From contig VZSE01011438.1 of the NCBI GenBank assembly GCA_013398275.1, forward strand, positions 1-64,000: DNA of 64,000 nucleotides, written 5' to 3'. The notes under the pieces were generated by a model, which saw nothing but the letters and a program-made list of their open reading frames with translations, was not told the DNA's origin and did not search any database. Both the position numbers and the translations under genes were made by a program. Of the stretch, positions 35,698-47,629 are shown piece after piece. How positions within the stretch are numbered: position 1 is the first letter of the stretch; every line of letters begins with the position of its first letter. This DNA comes from Promerops cafer. Taxonomy: Eukaryota; Chordata; Aves; Passeriformes; Nectariniidae.

Positions 35698-37162
35698 CGT
35701 GGGACTGTGTTCTGTGATGGCATTTTGTGAGTGAGGGAGTGCTTGTCTCGAGCTCCAGAGCAAGGCAGTCTGTCTGGGAAAACTCTCTCAAAGGCAGTCT
35801 GAGAGTGGAGATGATGGTTTATACCATTTTATATTGTGGCATGCAAGTTACATTACATCTGTGTATATCACCTGAACTCTCAGTTGTGGTTCTGCTTGAT
35901 TTTTGGAGAATACAAAAGTAGAAGGTAAAAATATTAACAGTTAAAGGTAAAAAAGGAGCTTACACTTCCCCACCTCTCCTCCTTCCTAAATTCATTATTA
36001 TATTAATCTATTCCGGCTGAAAGAATGTTAATTAGGTGAGACTAACTAGAGAGCAAAACCCACAAGGTAAAGACCTTCCTGTTACTTATTTTAATGACTC
36101 TCAGCAGGTGAGACAAAAGCAATTTCAAAACAAACAGAACAGACAGAATGAATCCTGTCTGTGTTCAAGGGCAATGAGCTTTAAAACAAGGGGGAGTTAA
36201 GGTTTAAAAAATGATGCCTATTCAAGGCAGTATTGCAGGGAGGAATAACATGGTCTTTCAGGATCTTTTTTTTTTTGGCATTGGTGATTCTTTGCTTACA
36301 GACGTGGTGGCAGTGAGATTAAATGCTGCAGAAATGCTTTTAGTAAATATTAATCTGCATTTTTTAGCACTCTAATATCCACTGCTGGACAAAATTGATT
36401 GTTTTCCAAGAATGCCGTAACAGTACTTTTTACTGGCAGAAACAATTCAGTTCATGTTAAGGGAATATGGGAGATAACTCACAGAAAGCAAAAATTCAGT
36501 TTTATAATTGCAGGAATGCTCTCTGGGAGCATGATTCAAGGAGCTGTGTTCATCTACTCAGACACTGAACCAACTGTTTTGCAATATTTCCTTTAAAAAT
36601 AGTTCACAAACAAGCCATAAGCCCAAAATTATTTAAAGTAAGCACAGAATGAACATATAAATGGCTTCACTATATTCTGCCTGTGACAGGTCCAGAAGCA
36701 GGAAAAAAAAAAAAAAGTCAGATTTTACTTTGTTTAGTTACTAAGTAGTTATTTCTGGTAAACTTCACCCAAAAACCATAGAGAGATCACATAAGAAAGC
36801 TCTAAAGCAGCTATTCCTTAAACTGAATAAGGTCTAAAAAAGCCTTTTCTGTCTTATAAATTACCCAAGCCTACAGAATAGCAGCTTTCCTAGAAAAAGA
36901 GACAGAAAACCTCCATCTCAAAATGCCTTTGGACTCTTATAAAAAAACTGTGTGGGTCTACAACCATTTTTAATTTGAGGTGTGGCATCACTGACATCCG
37001 ATAACTCTTCTTGCTGCCACACAAAAAACCAAAGTGTCCTTGTCAAGGATCCCTGTAAGAACAGTCCCTCAGCTAGACCATCCTCTGATGCACTCAGTGG
37101 CATTTGGCATGACCCCAGGCCAAAATCTGTGCCAGAGACCATGCTAACAGCTAGACAGTAGA

Positions 37163-37300
37163 GAAACATAGAATCCTAGAGTCATTTTGGTTGAAAAAGA
37201 CCTTTAAGATCATGAAGTTCAACCATTAGCCCAACATTGTTAAGTCCATCACTAAACCATGTCCCTAAGCACCACATCAACACATCCTTCAAATATCTTG
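37163..37300 (-). mobile_element. CR1 LINE 3' fragment
   Basis: Minus-oriented: 'catagaatcctagagtcat', 'ctttaagatcatgaagttca', 'aagtccatcactaaaccatg'. It is truncated after about 140 bp and lies about 400 bp from the donor of coding exon 1. Confidence 0.88.
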
Positions 37301-37664
37301 AATCAAGGGAAGGTATGAACAGTGCCCTGGCCCTGTTTAGCTCACAGGAAAGTCACAGCCAGGCAGAAGATTCACCAGGTCTCATCTGACACCCACGGGA
37401 GACGATGGAAGAAGTGATCTCCATGCCAGTGTGGGGTAGATGGAGCACATTCAGAGCAAACTGTGGTGAGCTGCTCCTCTTGCTGTGGGTAGCTGAGCTA
37501 AACTTTCTAAGCCTGCAACAGAAGACCCCAGGTAAAGCACAGCCTTGACCCCTGAGCTTTCTCCATCCCTCAGGTCTGTTTTATGTATTTCCAGCAGTAA
37601 ATGTCTTGGGTTGTTTATAGATTTCCTCCTAGAACTGATGGCTTCCCAGCCATGGGAGGGCCCC

Positions 37665-37745
37665 AGCAGCGCCGGGGCGTGAGGCAGAAACGGAACTCGT
37701 ACCTGCTCTTTGCGCCTCGGCGCTCTCCCCGCTGAACACGAGCGT
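37665..37745. promoter_or_regulatory. CpG cluster over COL22A1 coding exon 1
   Basis: About 11 CpGs in roughly 80 bp around the exon 1 donor, against a CpG-poor background. The cluster is small and may only reflect the 5' end of the gene. I do not claim a defined promoter element. Confidence 0.4.
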
Positions 37746-37799
37746 GAGAAGAACCAAGAGATGGGGCACACGGCATCCTCCCATCATGGACATATCCAT
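37703..37799 (-). CDS. COL22A1: COL22A1 coding exon 1: signal peptide
   Basis: This exon encodes residues 1-32 plus the first base of codon 33. The peptide starts MDMSMMGG, has a hydrophobic core LLVLLTLVF (residues 14-22) and ends GESAEAQRA, a typical secretory signal with probable cleavage after A27 or A29. The donor is gtacga following GCAG. Joining to the acceptor at 33573 gives QRA-GCKS, the junction expected for vertebrate COL22A1, so the pairing is strongly supported. In-frame ATGs lie at codons 1, 3, 5 and 6. I chose the most 5' one because of its AGAA context, but initiation at codon 3, 5 or 6 would still leave a functional signal peptide. The exon is CpG-rich compared with its AT-rich surroundings. 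Confidence 0.88.
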
Positions 37800-37867
37800 T
37801 TCTCCTTTCTCACATCAGCTCGTCTTTTCTCTGGGGTGCGAAGCTTGCTAGAAATCCAACCCGCAGC
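37800..37867 (-). other. COL22A1: COL22A1 5' UTR piece with acceptor-like upstream edge
   Basis: The bases upstream of the ATG are bounded at 37868-37870 by TAG, preceded on the minus strand by a pyrimidine-rich run (ctttatttccctttc). This looks like a 3' splice site, so the leader is probably split and an untranslated first exon may lie at higher coordinates. That is inference. A transcription start inside or just above this piece is the alternative. I see no convincing TATA box or CpG island immediately upstream. Confidence 0.5.
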
Positions 37868-40800
37868 CTAGAAAGGGAAATAAAGAGCAAGTGTTATCTC
37901 ACAGCAACACAAACGGCAGTAATGATGCAAGTCATGAGAGCAACGTTTTGGAGAGTCGCCTCTTCTGCCTGTCATTTTACTTGACTAGACATAAACTGCT
38001 CAGACAAAGAGGCAGGAGTTCACCTACTTTTCAAAAGCTATACTCGTTCACTGCCTCTATTCACTGTGAAGCAGCTGAATGGAAACAGGAGAGAGATTAC
38101 CAGATTATTATACTTTAATTGAGCCCACTGCCAACTACACAATCAGCGCACTGGAGTGGAAACCATTCCTGACCTGGCCCTCCCACGCATTCATCATTAG
38201 GAGATACACAGCACAGAGCCCAGATACAAACCACTACAAATCACACACACAACCCGTTGCCACTTCACCCATCATTGCTCTCAGTTCTGGAGCCCCAAAA
38301 ATGACAAATGCTAAAAATATACCACTGTTTTCATGTATATATTTGTTGCCATCAGTCCTTCTTTGTAGGAGTAAACTCAGCAGTTTTAAAACATATTTTT
38401 CCACTATTTAGCTTAAAGATGTACAAAAGCTCGAGGTCATCTTCAATATAAGGTCTTTGGTTTGAGTTGATGTTGAGTGGAGTCACTGAAGTCAGAAGGT
38501 ATTGTAAGAAGCCAGGCAAAGTGTCTGGGCTGTTAAAAGTTAAGCAGTGTTTTCTAACACTAGATCGACATTTAAAAAAAAAAGTGTTACTGCTCTTGTT
38601 TTCTTATTTTTTATTATATCATAAAGTCATTGCAGTTTGATCTACTGTTTGCACACCCTGAAGGTAGAAACCAGCTTCCACTCTGCAGCTCTCACTGCCT
38701 GAGGCATTATTTTCAAAAACTTTTTCCCATCTCTTGATTCCTTCTTTTCCTCTTTAAGGATTCTAATGATTCTTTTGTCCGTTTTCTTGGAGAAGTTCTG
38801 CCTTCTCAGTCTTTTAACATGCACATCTGCTTCTCACTGTTGATAGCTGGGTAGAAGTCATGAAGGGGACACTGTCTGATGCAGTTCATTGCTGCAGGGT
38901 CAATTATGCCTTCTAGGGTATTTCTTTTCAAAGCAATAAGATTCTGTGGGAATCACAGACAGGAAGAATGGTGGCGTCAGCATTTGTTCAAAACCCGTTT
39001 TGATCAGTCAGATGTTGGGCCTATCTCTACCATGTATCTCAGCATGTTGTGCTGATTTAGATAGTTAAAAAGGGGAAAAACTTTATGAAGTTGTCAAGAT
39101 GTCACTATAAATGCTTATCCCCACAGAAAAATACAGGCTCTTTCCAAAAGATAAAAAACGGGTTATTTTCAGAAGCCTGTATCATATGCAGACAAGGAGA
39201 AAAGCAATACATATAATAAACTCTTCACTGTAAATAAAATTTGGAAGTATCTGCCAGCAGTGGAACATAAATACAAGATTTTTTTTTTTTTTAAATTATA
39301 TTTATTCATGTAACAACCCTAAATACCAAGGACAAAATCAGGTGCTGTAGTTTACACCTCAGCCAGACGATGTCCCTACCAGTCAGTGAGGTGTTCAGGT
39401 TTGAGCCAGCTGGAAAAGGCTGCAGGGTAAAAAAGGCATGAAAATACCACTGTGCCCTACAGGAGTTAGAAGTTCCTTCTAAATAAGTATGTTATTGAAA
39501 TACCAATCAGGCAGCCGCCTGCAGAGGGATCAGGACAGGCATTACTTAAAATATCTGTGGGAGCCTTCAGTGCTCCCCTGGATTTTTTAGGAAACATTGT
39601 TTTTGGGTACAAGTGATGGGACAGCAGGTTCGTGGCAGCAGCAAGAGCTGGGACACCAGATCTGCCGAGCGACATCCTGCACTTCAGTGCCGAGCTCAAA
39701 ACGCCCTTGCTCTGTGTCAGGGCTGTGAAGTTTTATAAATACATTCTTAAAAACAGTCTTGGCCAGCTGCTAACCCACATGAGGCCAGGATAAAAGGAGC
39801 AGAGCACCAGCTGGTGTCAGTCAGCAAAACAACTCTGGCTCTGAGCTCAGCAGATGCAGCTTGGTGGATGGGGCTCACTTGGTACATGTGGGATTCCACC
39901 CCAGCAGAAGGATTTCCTCCATGGCCAGGCCTGAGGGCTCTGTCTCTAAGGCCTCATTCATCTCCCCTCCTGGCCAAAACACTTCCAGAACTCATTTCTG
40001 CAGTTTGAATGCTGCAAGGTGTCTCAGAACAGCCATTTAGGCTAAAAATAGTGGCAAAAAAAAGCCACAAATCAAATCAGAACATCTGCTTAAAATCTAT
40101 AATCATAACTTGTGGTGGCTTTAATACACATTTATGGTTCAATATTATTCTTGCATTCAGGCCAAAATATATCATTTTATCCACTTTTATAGCCAAAGAA
40201 TTGAACCAAGCCTTTATACTTGCAACTACTTTAGGTACAAATATACCAGTGACAGAAAATTGCCCCATTCACATCAACAGGACTCATGTCATGGCAACGA
40301 AGTCTTCAGAGGTGTTAGAAGAAAGGTTGGAAATAAAATATTTTTAGCGGTGGGTTTTCCACACTTGTTTCTTTCCTGCCTCAGTCAGCCACTTTGAGAC
40401 TGAGCCCAGTGTGAAATTGCAGCAGCTGATCACTATTTATTTCCCTTTCCAGGAGAAATGGTCAAAAAGGAGCCAAAATTGGGACAGTTTAGGTTTCAGA
40501 GTTATCCAAGACTAAGAAATTCTCTTTATTTAACCCTATTTCCAGGCAGCCAACATGGATTTTTTTTTAATTACTATTATTTTTAGTTCAGCCTATCATG
40601 TGGGAATAATTTGCTCAAAGAGGCCTAAGTCAATGTACATAATTTAAAAATATCTCCCATTTTCTTTTTATTTCACAAGCATCACTTTGGGATTCCCTTG
40701 TGATGCGTTAAGGGATATTGCAAAAAGAACTGACAAATCCTATCACGTCTGAGTTTATTACCAAACTGTGGACTCTGTGTCTGAGGGTCTGTTTTTAATA

Positions 40801-42520
40801 GTTTAATGGGAAAAAAAGAAGTGAATACTTCTGGCTACATGCAAACATGATGTGGGAATGGCATCCTGGCTGAGAAGTCGGTGAATGTTAGAGTGAGCTC
40901 CCTACACTCAAAATACAAGCACAGTGTAAAGCTATTCATACCATCTCACAGCTGAACAAACAATATGCAAAACATAGGCATGAGTTCTATATAACTTTCA
41001 GCTTCAGAATGGCTTTTTGTGGGGGGTTTAGGTCAGTTAGAATCCCTGGTAAGGTCTCTCTAGTTTTGAACAATAAGTAAATACTCTTTGCGGAATGCAG
41101 GGCAAAAAACATCAATTAAAAAAAAGAGCCAAAGGAGAACTCAGAATTCTCATCTCAACACTGTGATCCAGAAAACAAGGATGAAAAACTTTTTTTATGG
41201 AAAATGAGAAGCAAAATTGTTTGTTTAGGAGAGGCATCTTAAAAAAATAAAAGGAAAGACACAGAAGGGGGCAAACACAGAGAATGTGGCAGAGAAGAAA
41301 ATTTCATGGCACTTCTAGGAGAAACAATTTACACTGGCTCTGGATATACCCAATCTCAGCCTCTCCAGACACTGCTCTTCTGTCCTGGTTTTGAGAGATG
41401 CCACAAACAGCAAAACCCACGTGAGTCAGAGATGGAACAACACAGAACACTTTCTGTGATCTTCTTCATTCTTCAGAGGAGTGATTCAGCCACAAATATT
41501 AATAAAACAAAACAAAATAAACCTGGAGTCACAGCAAGACAAGCATTTCAGGAGTGTGATTTAATAAAACTTTTTCTACCTCATGCAAGCAAAAGTTCAA
41601 AGACCCTACAGGGACCGTACAAAGACCACTGAATCAAAGCTGAATGTTAAAAGTATGCCCAGTTATTTACTTTAGACTCCTCATTAAAATATTTGAGCTC
41701 CTACTTGCATTTTACAAAATTATACCACTGAATTGTTTGTCTTACTGTTAAATTCAAGGGGGGCTGATTCTATTATTGTGCTTGATTTCATCCATTCGTC
41801 TGCTGCCACTGAACATCACCATATGCCATATAAATGTTGTAACTATGCTGGCATTCATAATGTGATTTTAAATGTCTTTGGTATGCTCCTCTGAAGAAGA
41901 GGTTAGCTGGGGGTGAAAAAGACAGTGTCCAATTATACAGCTTTTCACACGCACACAAAAAAGAAAAACAAATATAAAACCCAGCACACTAATACATCTG
42001 ACATCTTAGTAGAGTCAGCTTGTTGATTGTGCCTCTTCCAACTACTGAACTAAGCAATTTAATTATCTAAATTATTGCTGATACGAGCAGGAAGCCAACT
42101 GTAAAAAAGAGAGATGGGACTTTCTTCCCTGCTGATCATCCCGTGCGGTCGTATATCTTTGTTGGATGATTTTTAAAGAAATTATCCAATGGCATTTCTG
42201 GAAGATGTGCATCTTCCCAGGCCTGATCCAAAGCCAACTGTAGTTAATGAAAAGAGGGACATTGATTTCAGTGGACATTGTTTAAAAACCCATGTGAATA
42301 ATAGAGCAGAAAATTCTCTGCTAACACCAGAGTATTCCTGAGGTATTTTGCTCCACTACAACTGAGCCAAAGTCTGCTGAAATCAAGGAGGAGACTGTCA
42401 GCAGACCCACAGTATGCTGGATGAAGCCATTCATGCACCCTGCTAGCAAAAAAGTCTTCAACATCTGCTTTAAGTGCTGGTGAGGCTGCAGCAGGTGGGA
42501 CATTTCTTCTCTTCATTTGC
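37868..42520. other. Upstream/intron-1 sequence of COL22A1, no gene recognised
   Basis: AT-rich with a T-run at about 39281-39292. If the COL22A1 leader is spliced, its untranslated first exon should lie here or further right. I could not identify it. Confidence 0.4.
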
Positions 42521-42523
42521 AAT

Positions 42524-42692
42524 GATAGAATCATAAAATGGTTTGGGTTGGAAGAGACCTTCAAGATGATCTCATTTCAAGCCCTGCCATGCACAGGGAC
42601 ACCTTCCACTAGACCAGGATGCTCAGAGTCCCATCCAGCCTAGCCTTGAACACTTCCAGGGATGGGGCACCCACAGCTTCTCTGGGCTACAT
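42524..42692 (-). mobile_element. CR1 LINE 3' fragment
   Basis: Minus-oriented: 'gatagaatcataaaatggtt', 'gggttggaagagaccttcaa', 'caccttccactagaccagga', 'cacttccagggatggggcac'. Confidence 0.95.
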
Positions 42693-42694
42693 CG

Positions 42695-45600
42695 CATTTT
42701 AAGAGCAACTTCTATCCCAATCCCTAAAAAACTGATCAGATGCAGAGTGATGGTTAACATGAATGTGAGCCAAAGCAGTCTGTCAGCTTTATGGGAGATG
42801 AAATAGGGCAGTGGGAAAGATCAGCAGACCATTCCATCCCATCGATTTGTTTGCCTTTGCTGAACTCTATTACTGCCCTGAAGTACTTGGTGCTGGAACT
42901 GCCCAGGCCCATGAATGATTAATATTGCTGCAATTGGAAGTGTTTGATTGTGCGAGAAATAAAGTATATACTGATAATTTAGGAGGGGAAAAATAATACA
43001 TAGCTGTTCCCTAAGTGACAGGTACCTGTCCAGGAGACACAACAAAACAGGAGTTGAGTGGAAAAAAATAGCCTAAAAAGGAGTGTAACCAAGAGTCCTA
43101 GAGGGCCACAAAGCACGCTCCAAGGATTAACTCAACATGGGCATTTCCTAATTTGCAGCCTGAGAAATGTTCCTTTAACCTCTGTGGCGCTGCACGTGCA
43201 CACACAAGGAGCCCTGAGGGAAGGTCAGAATTAGAATACAGCTACTCTTGACTCCTTAACCCATGCTTGGATCCTGCATTCCACAAACTGACCCCTCATA
43301 AATGCATTTACCACAGACACTTTAAAACAAGCCCTTACTGGTTGTCTGCCAAATCGCTGCTATTCTAAAACATCCTCACTGCTAGAAGAGGACTTTGCAG
43401 TGTATTTTTGCCTGCTGCAGCCACGCAGTGTCTGCAGGCTGAAACCTTGATGCAATATCCCCAAGTATAACTTTTCAGTGTTTTGCCCAGAAGTAACTCC
43501 ACATTTAAATTGTACTCTTGCATATCAAGCTTAGAAATCTTTCTACTGATTGTCTAAGAAAACCCCAAGGTAACCTGCAATCAAAATCTGTGTGACAGAC
43601 TCTCTCTTTGGCTTTGGCATCATTGACCAGACTGTCAGGAAAATCTCCACTGTATCCTGTGCATGCGTTTATGGGCCAGCCCAGTCCATAAAAGGTGACC
43701 CCTTCTCACTTCAGCTAACAAGGAGTTTGCATTTAAAAATAAGTTCGACTTCTAAAAGGCTGGTCCTGTATAAAACACAGTTGCTCAAGCATCTTGGTAA
43801 GCCTGACTGAAATAGTTATCAAGGAAAATACCCATGGGAAGTGTCTCAGAGTATATGTGAGGTCGAAGGGATTAGAAGAGCTGATAAGGGAAGGCTGATA
43901 AGGGGAAGCTTTGCATATCTGATCTGGGAAAACAATGCCTGGAAACAGAGTTTGCCCAAGAACCAGGCACCAGCACCTGTAGCATTTGCACTGACAGCTT
44001 CTCTCATCATGTTTATTTACTCACTGGCAAAGGCAGGAAGAATATCTTGAACTTGAAACTGAAGCATTAGTTCAATACTTCTAGATGCTTTCTTTTTTTT
44101 TAAATTTTTATAGCAAAGCAGCCTCTCAGGGCTGCATTTTATTTGAACTCATTTTTTCCCCTTAATTGTTACTTACTTTCCTCTGCAAAGCTGTAGCCTG
44201 CACCTCTTTAGCAAGGACCCGGGAACTAGCAACAGAACAGGATACTCAGAGGTCAGCTGACTTGTCATAACCTCATTTGCACTATCCTCTTCTACCCACA
44301 GAAGTTTCTCAAGTATATCACTCAGGTCACATAGATTGCAAGTCAATTACAAAATATGTTGGTCCATGTTCTGCCTCTGCAGTGGCTCATCTTTTGGGGT
44401 GCAAATTTACTTGAATCTTGTGGATATTAACACAATAATATTATTAGATACATAAAAATTTAGGAATGCTCTTGGAGGAAAACACATTCCAAACTACATT
44501 AGCAAGTAGCAGCTGCACAGCTCGCCCATCCTAATAATGACTGTATTGCACAAGGCTAAGTTAGAAAACTTTGCCCATACTTTTTTGTCTTCTTCTTTTA
44601 AACCTAGCACAATGCTGAAATGTCTCTCATGTTTCTGAAGCAGGGTTTGCAGCCTGTAGATATCCTGGAAATGGAAAATCCATCACCTGACGATAATACA
44701 AAGTGCACTGGCTGTTTGGGGTAATAAATAACATTATTCCCAGAGCTTCATACATTTAAATTAACCTCCACATCTGTCTGCAGGGTGTCCAGATTAAAGA
44801 GGAGTGATGCAAGGAAGACAAAACCAAAATGATGTCCAGAAAAATTATGGTAGGAACAGTTTGTGATGGAGTGGAAAATCCTGAGATTTTTCCTCAGTAC
44901 TGCATGTTCAAACTCTCCTTAGTGCAGTATGTATGGAGCATGTTGATTCTGTACAGGGTCACAGAGCACCAGTCCTTTGGCCTAAGCCCTGTAAACCTCT
45001 ACTGGTAAAGTCCTACAAATCCCATTTCCTCTCGAGCAGAGGCCGAACTGTTCCAACCTACATTAGCTTTTAGGAAGAAGCCTTTAACACTGAGCCCCTG
45101 AAGGCTATTCAATATGAGAGTACTCTGCTCTTACAGGGCCAATTTCCTGCTTTTTATATCCGCATGGAAGTTCTTACAGCTCTTGGAATGAAATTTAATA
45201 TTTTCTTTTTTAGTACAGTCGAGGATTATGTCAGTAAAAAGACCCATATGTAATGGCTTTATATAGTTAGTGAGCAGAGCTGGAGCGAGGAATCGGGATG
45301 GGGTAACAGCCTAAATCTATTTGGAAAACAGACAACATACTTTCTAACAAAGAGGAGCCTGGTGAACGCATTTCCCAGAACTCTTAACTGGGGCAAGGAA
45401 GAATTGCTTTGCATTCCTTGCTCTACGCCTTATGATAATGGCCTGGATAACCAGAATCCCTACAAACTCCAGAAATGAGCTCATACCCATTGTCTATCAC
45501 TCTCAGGGTTATTAACAGGGCCTTGCTAATTGGGCATGTACCACACACTCACCTACCACTTCCCAACATTTCTGCCGAACTAGCCAAATGACAGAAAATT

Positions 45601-46935
45601 TCCCAAATACAGGAACGTGAATGCCTCCTTCTTGAACCACGTGGGTGAATTCCTCCTCCATGTGTTCCAAAAAGATGATGGACATCTAATGTAATGAAAG
45701 TTTGTTGAGAAACAACAAGTGCATTTGATTAAGAGATTTAGTACTGCAGAGCCTTTCCATGGTCTAATTTGCATGGTCTTGACCTTTGTAATGAAACCCA
45801 GAACTCTACCATGGACACCAACACACCAGAAAAAGTGAAGGATCTGTGAATAAAGGCCATGAAAATAAGAGGTATCTGTCATTACTTGTGGAGGTACAGA
45901 TAGCAGGGCTGCATCCTCAGCTCTGAACCTTTCTCTCTCCAGCCAACACTCCCATTGTGTATCCACTGCCTGAAACCCACCCAAGCTGAGAATCTCCATG
46001 CTCTCCTTCACTGAGAGCAAGCACAGCTGTTTCTCTTTTAAAACACCAGAGTGAAAAAGGACAATTGAACAGATATAGGCAACTTGCAAGGAACCCCTTC
46101 TCTCCAGGTATTCTAGAAGCAGGCCAGTCTTTACCTCCTTGTTGCAGCAGGGCCCCAGAGTAGAAAGCAATTCACAGTTAATTGACATTGCAACAAAGTA
46201 TTTTGAGAACAAAAGATGGTACTGGAACTGATGCAGCACTGCCACTTAATTTGTCATAATTGTATAACTCAAATCATTTAAGGCAGAAGCAAATCTTGGA
46301 AGCCCCAACAGCAGAGCCCTAAGGTTAGATGCCTTACCCAGCTTAGGTGTCTGCAGACTAGGGAGGTTGTGTGGAGAATTTAGGACTGAAAATCTTGGAA
46401 GTGACTGCCTGCAGTCTCTTTTTGGCTCTGACCTGAAAGGTTTCTCTTTCTTATGAAAGGAGCTGGGCTAAGAGGAGGCAGGAAGAATCAACTCCTCTGA
46501 CCACAAAGTTCTGCATTGTGAATGTCTTCACCATCTACACAGACTTCTATAAAATAAGAAAAATAAAAAGCATGGCCTCAGCGCAGGATAGTTTTGACTG
46601 AAGACAGAAGTTGGATCTTTGATGTCTCAGCCATCTCTGCCACCACCGTGGCCACCATCAGCATGGGACAGGCAGGTATGGGGAACACAGGAGAGTCAAG
46701 CAGAAGCAGAGTTTATCAAGTGTCAGAGATACTAAGTCCAAGACTGAGAAAAAAACCCATGCTTTATCCCTCTCAATTTTTGAATGTGACACACAGGAAA
46801 TCACTGACTGTGAATCCTTCCATGATTTCACCATGATCCCAGCAGAAGACAACGTGCAGGAAAATTCTGCCTTGTCACTTTTATTGTCATTTCTGCCCCC
46901 AGGGCTATGAGTAAAATGGAAAATTAAATAATATG
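42695..46935. other. No gene called; contains one long open frame
   Basis: Mostly AT-rich sequence. A minus-strand frame of 221 codons (45580-46245) is the longest in the window but opens with GTG (first ATG about 20 codons in). It shows no recognised domain, repeat or splice context. I leave it uncalled and list it as a finding. Confidence 0.4.
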
Positions 46936-46939
46936 GGAT

Positions 46940-47628
46940 GAATGGATAGGGAGCAGCCGTGCCAAAAAGGAATTGAGGGTGCTAGTGGATAAGAAGATGA
47001 GACAGTGATAAGACATGAGACAGCAATGTGCACTTGCAATCCAAAAATTCAACCATATCCTTGTCTGCATCCAAAACAGAGTAGCCAGCAGGCCAAGGGA
47101 GGTGATTCTGCTTCTCTACTCCACTCTCATGAGACCCCATTTAGAGCAACACTGGAAGGATGTTGACCTGTAGGAGTGAGTCCACTGGAGGCCACGAAGA
47201 GGATTAGAGGGATGGAGAACCTCTCCTGTGAGGAAAGGCTGAGATAATTGGAATTGTTCAGCCTGGAAAAGAGAAGGCTCTAGGAAGATATTACAGCAGC
47301 CTTCCAGTAACTAAAGAGCTGAAGGGGGCCTTTTGTCAAGGATAATGTAGTGATAGAACAAGGGATAATGGCTTTAAGCTGAGAGAGGGCAGGTTTAAAT
47401 TGGATATTAGGGGGAAATCCTTTACTTTGAAAGTGGTGAGGCATTGGCACAAGTTGCCCAGGGAAATTGTGGGTATCCTATCCCTGGAAGTGTTCAAGGC
47501 CAGGTTGGATGGGGCTTGGAGAAACCTGGTCTAGTGGAAGGTGTCCCTGGCCATGGCAGGGAGGTCAGGACTAGGTGACCTTGACCTTGAAGGTCCCCTC
47601 CAACTCAAACCGTTTTATGATTCTATGA
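46940..47628 (+). mobile_element. Longest CR1 LINE fragment in the window
   Basis: About 690 bp in consensus order, from 'gtgcacttgcaatccaaaaa' and 'gagaccccatttagagcaac' through 'attgttcagcctggaaaaga' and 'cctatccctggaagtgttca' to the terminal 'cgttttatgattctatga'. Only the end of the element survives, with no intact reverse transcriptase. Confidence 0.95.
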
Positions 47629-47629
47629 A

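Larger units (their letters stand above)
33574..37702 (-). other. COL22A1: COL22A1 intron between signal-peptide and vWA exons
   Basis: This is a phase-1 intron of 4129 bp with a gt donor at 37701-37702 and an ag acceptor at 33574-33575 (minus strand). It contains an ERVK-type LTR (35122-35697) and a CR1 3' end (37163-37300). The rest is AT-rich sequence in which I recognise no exon, RNA gene or further repeat. Confidence 0.85.
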
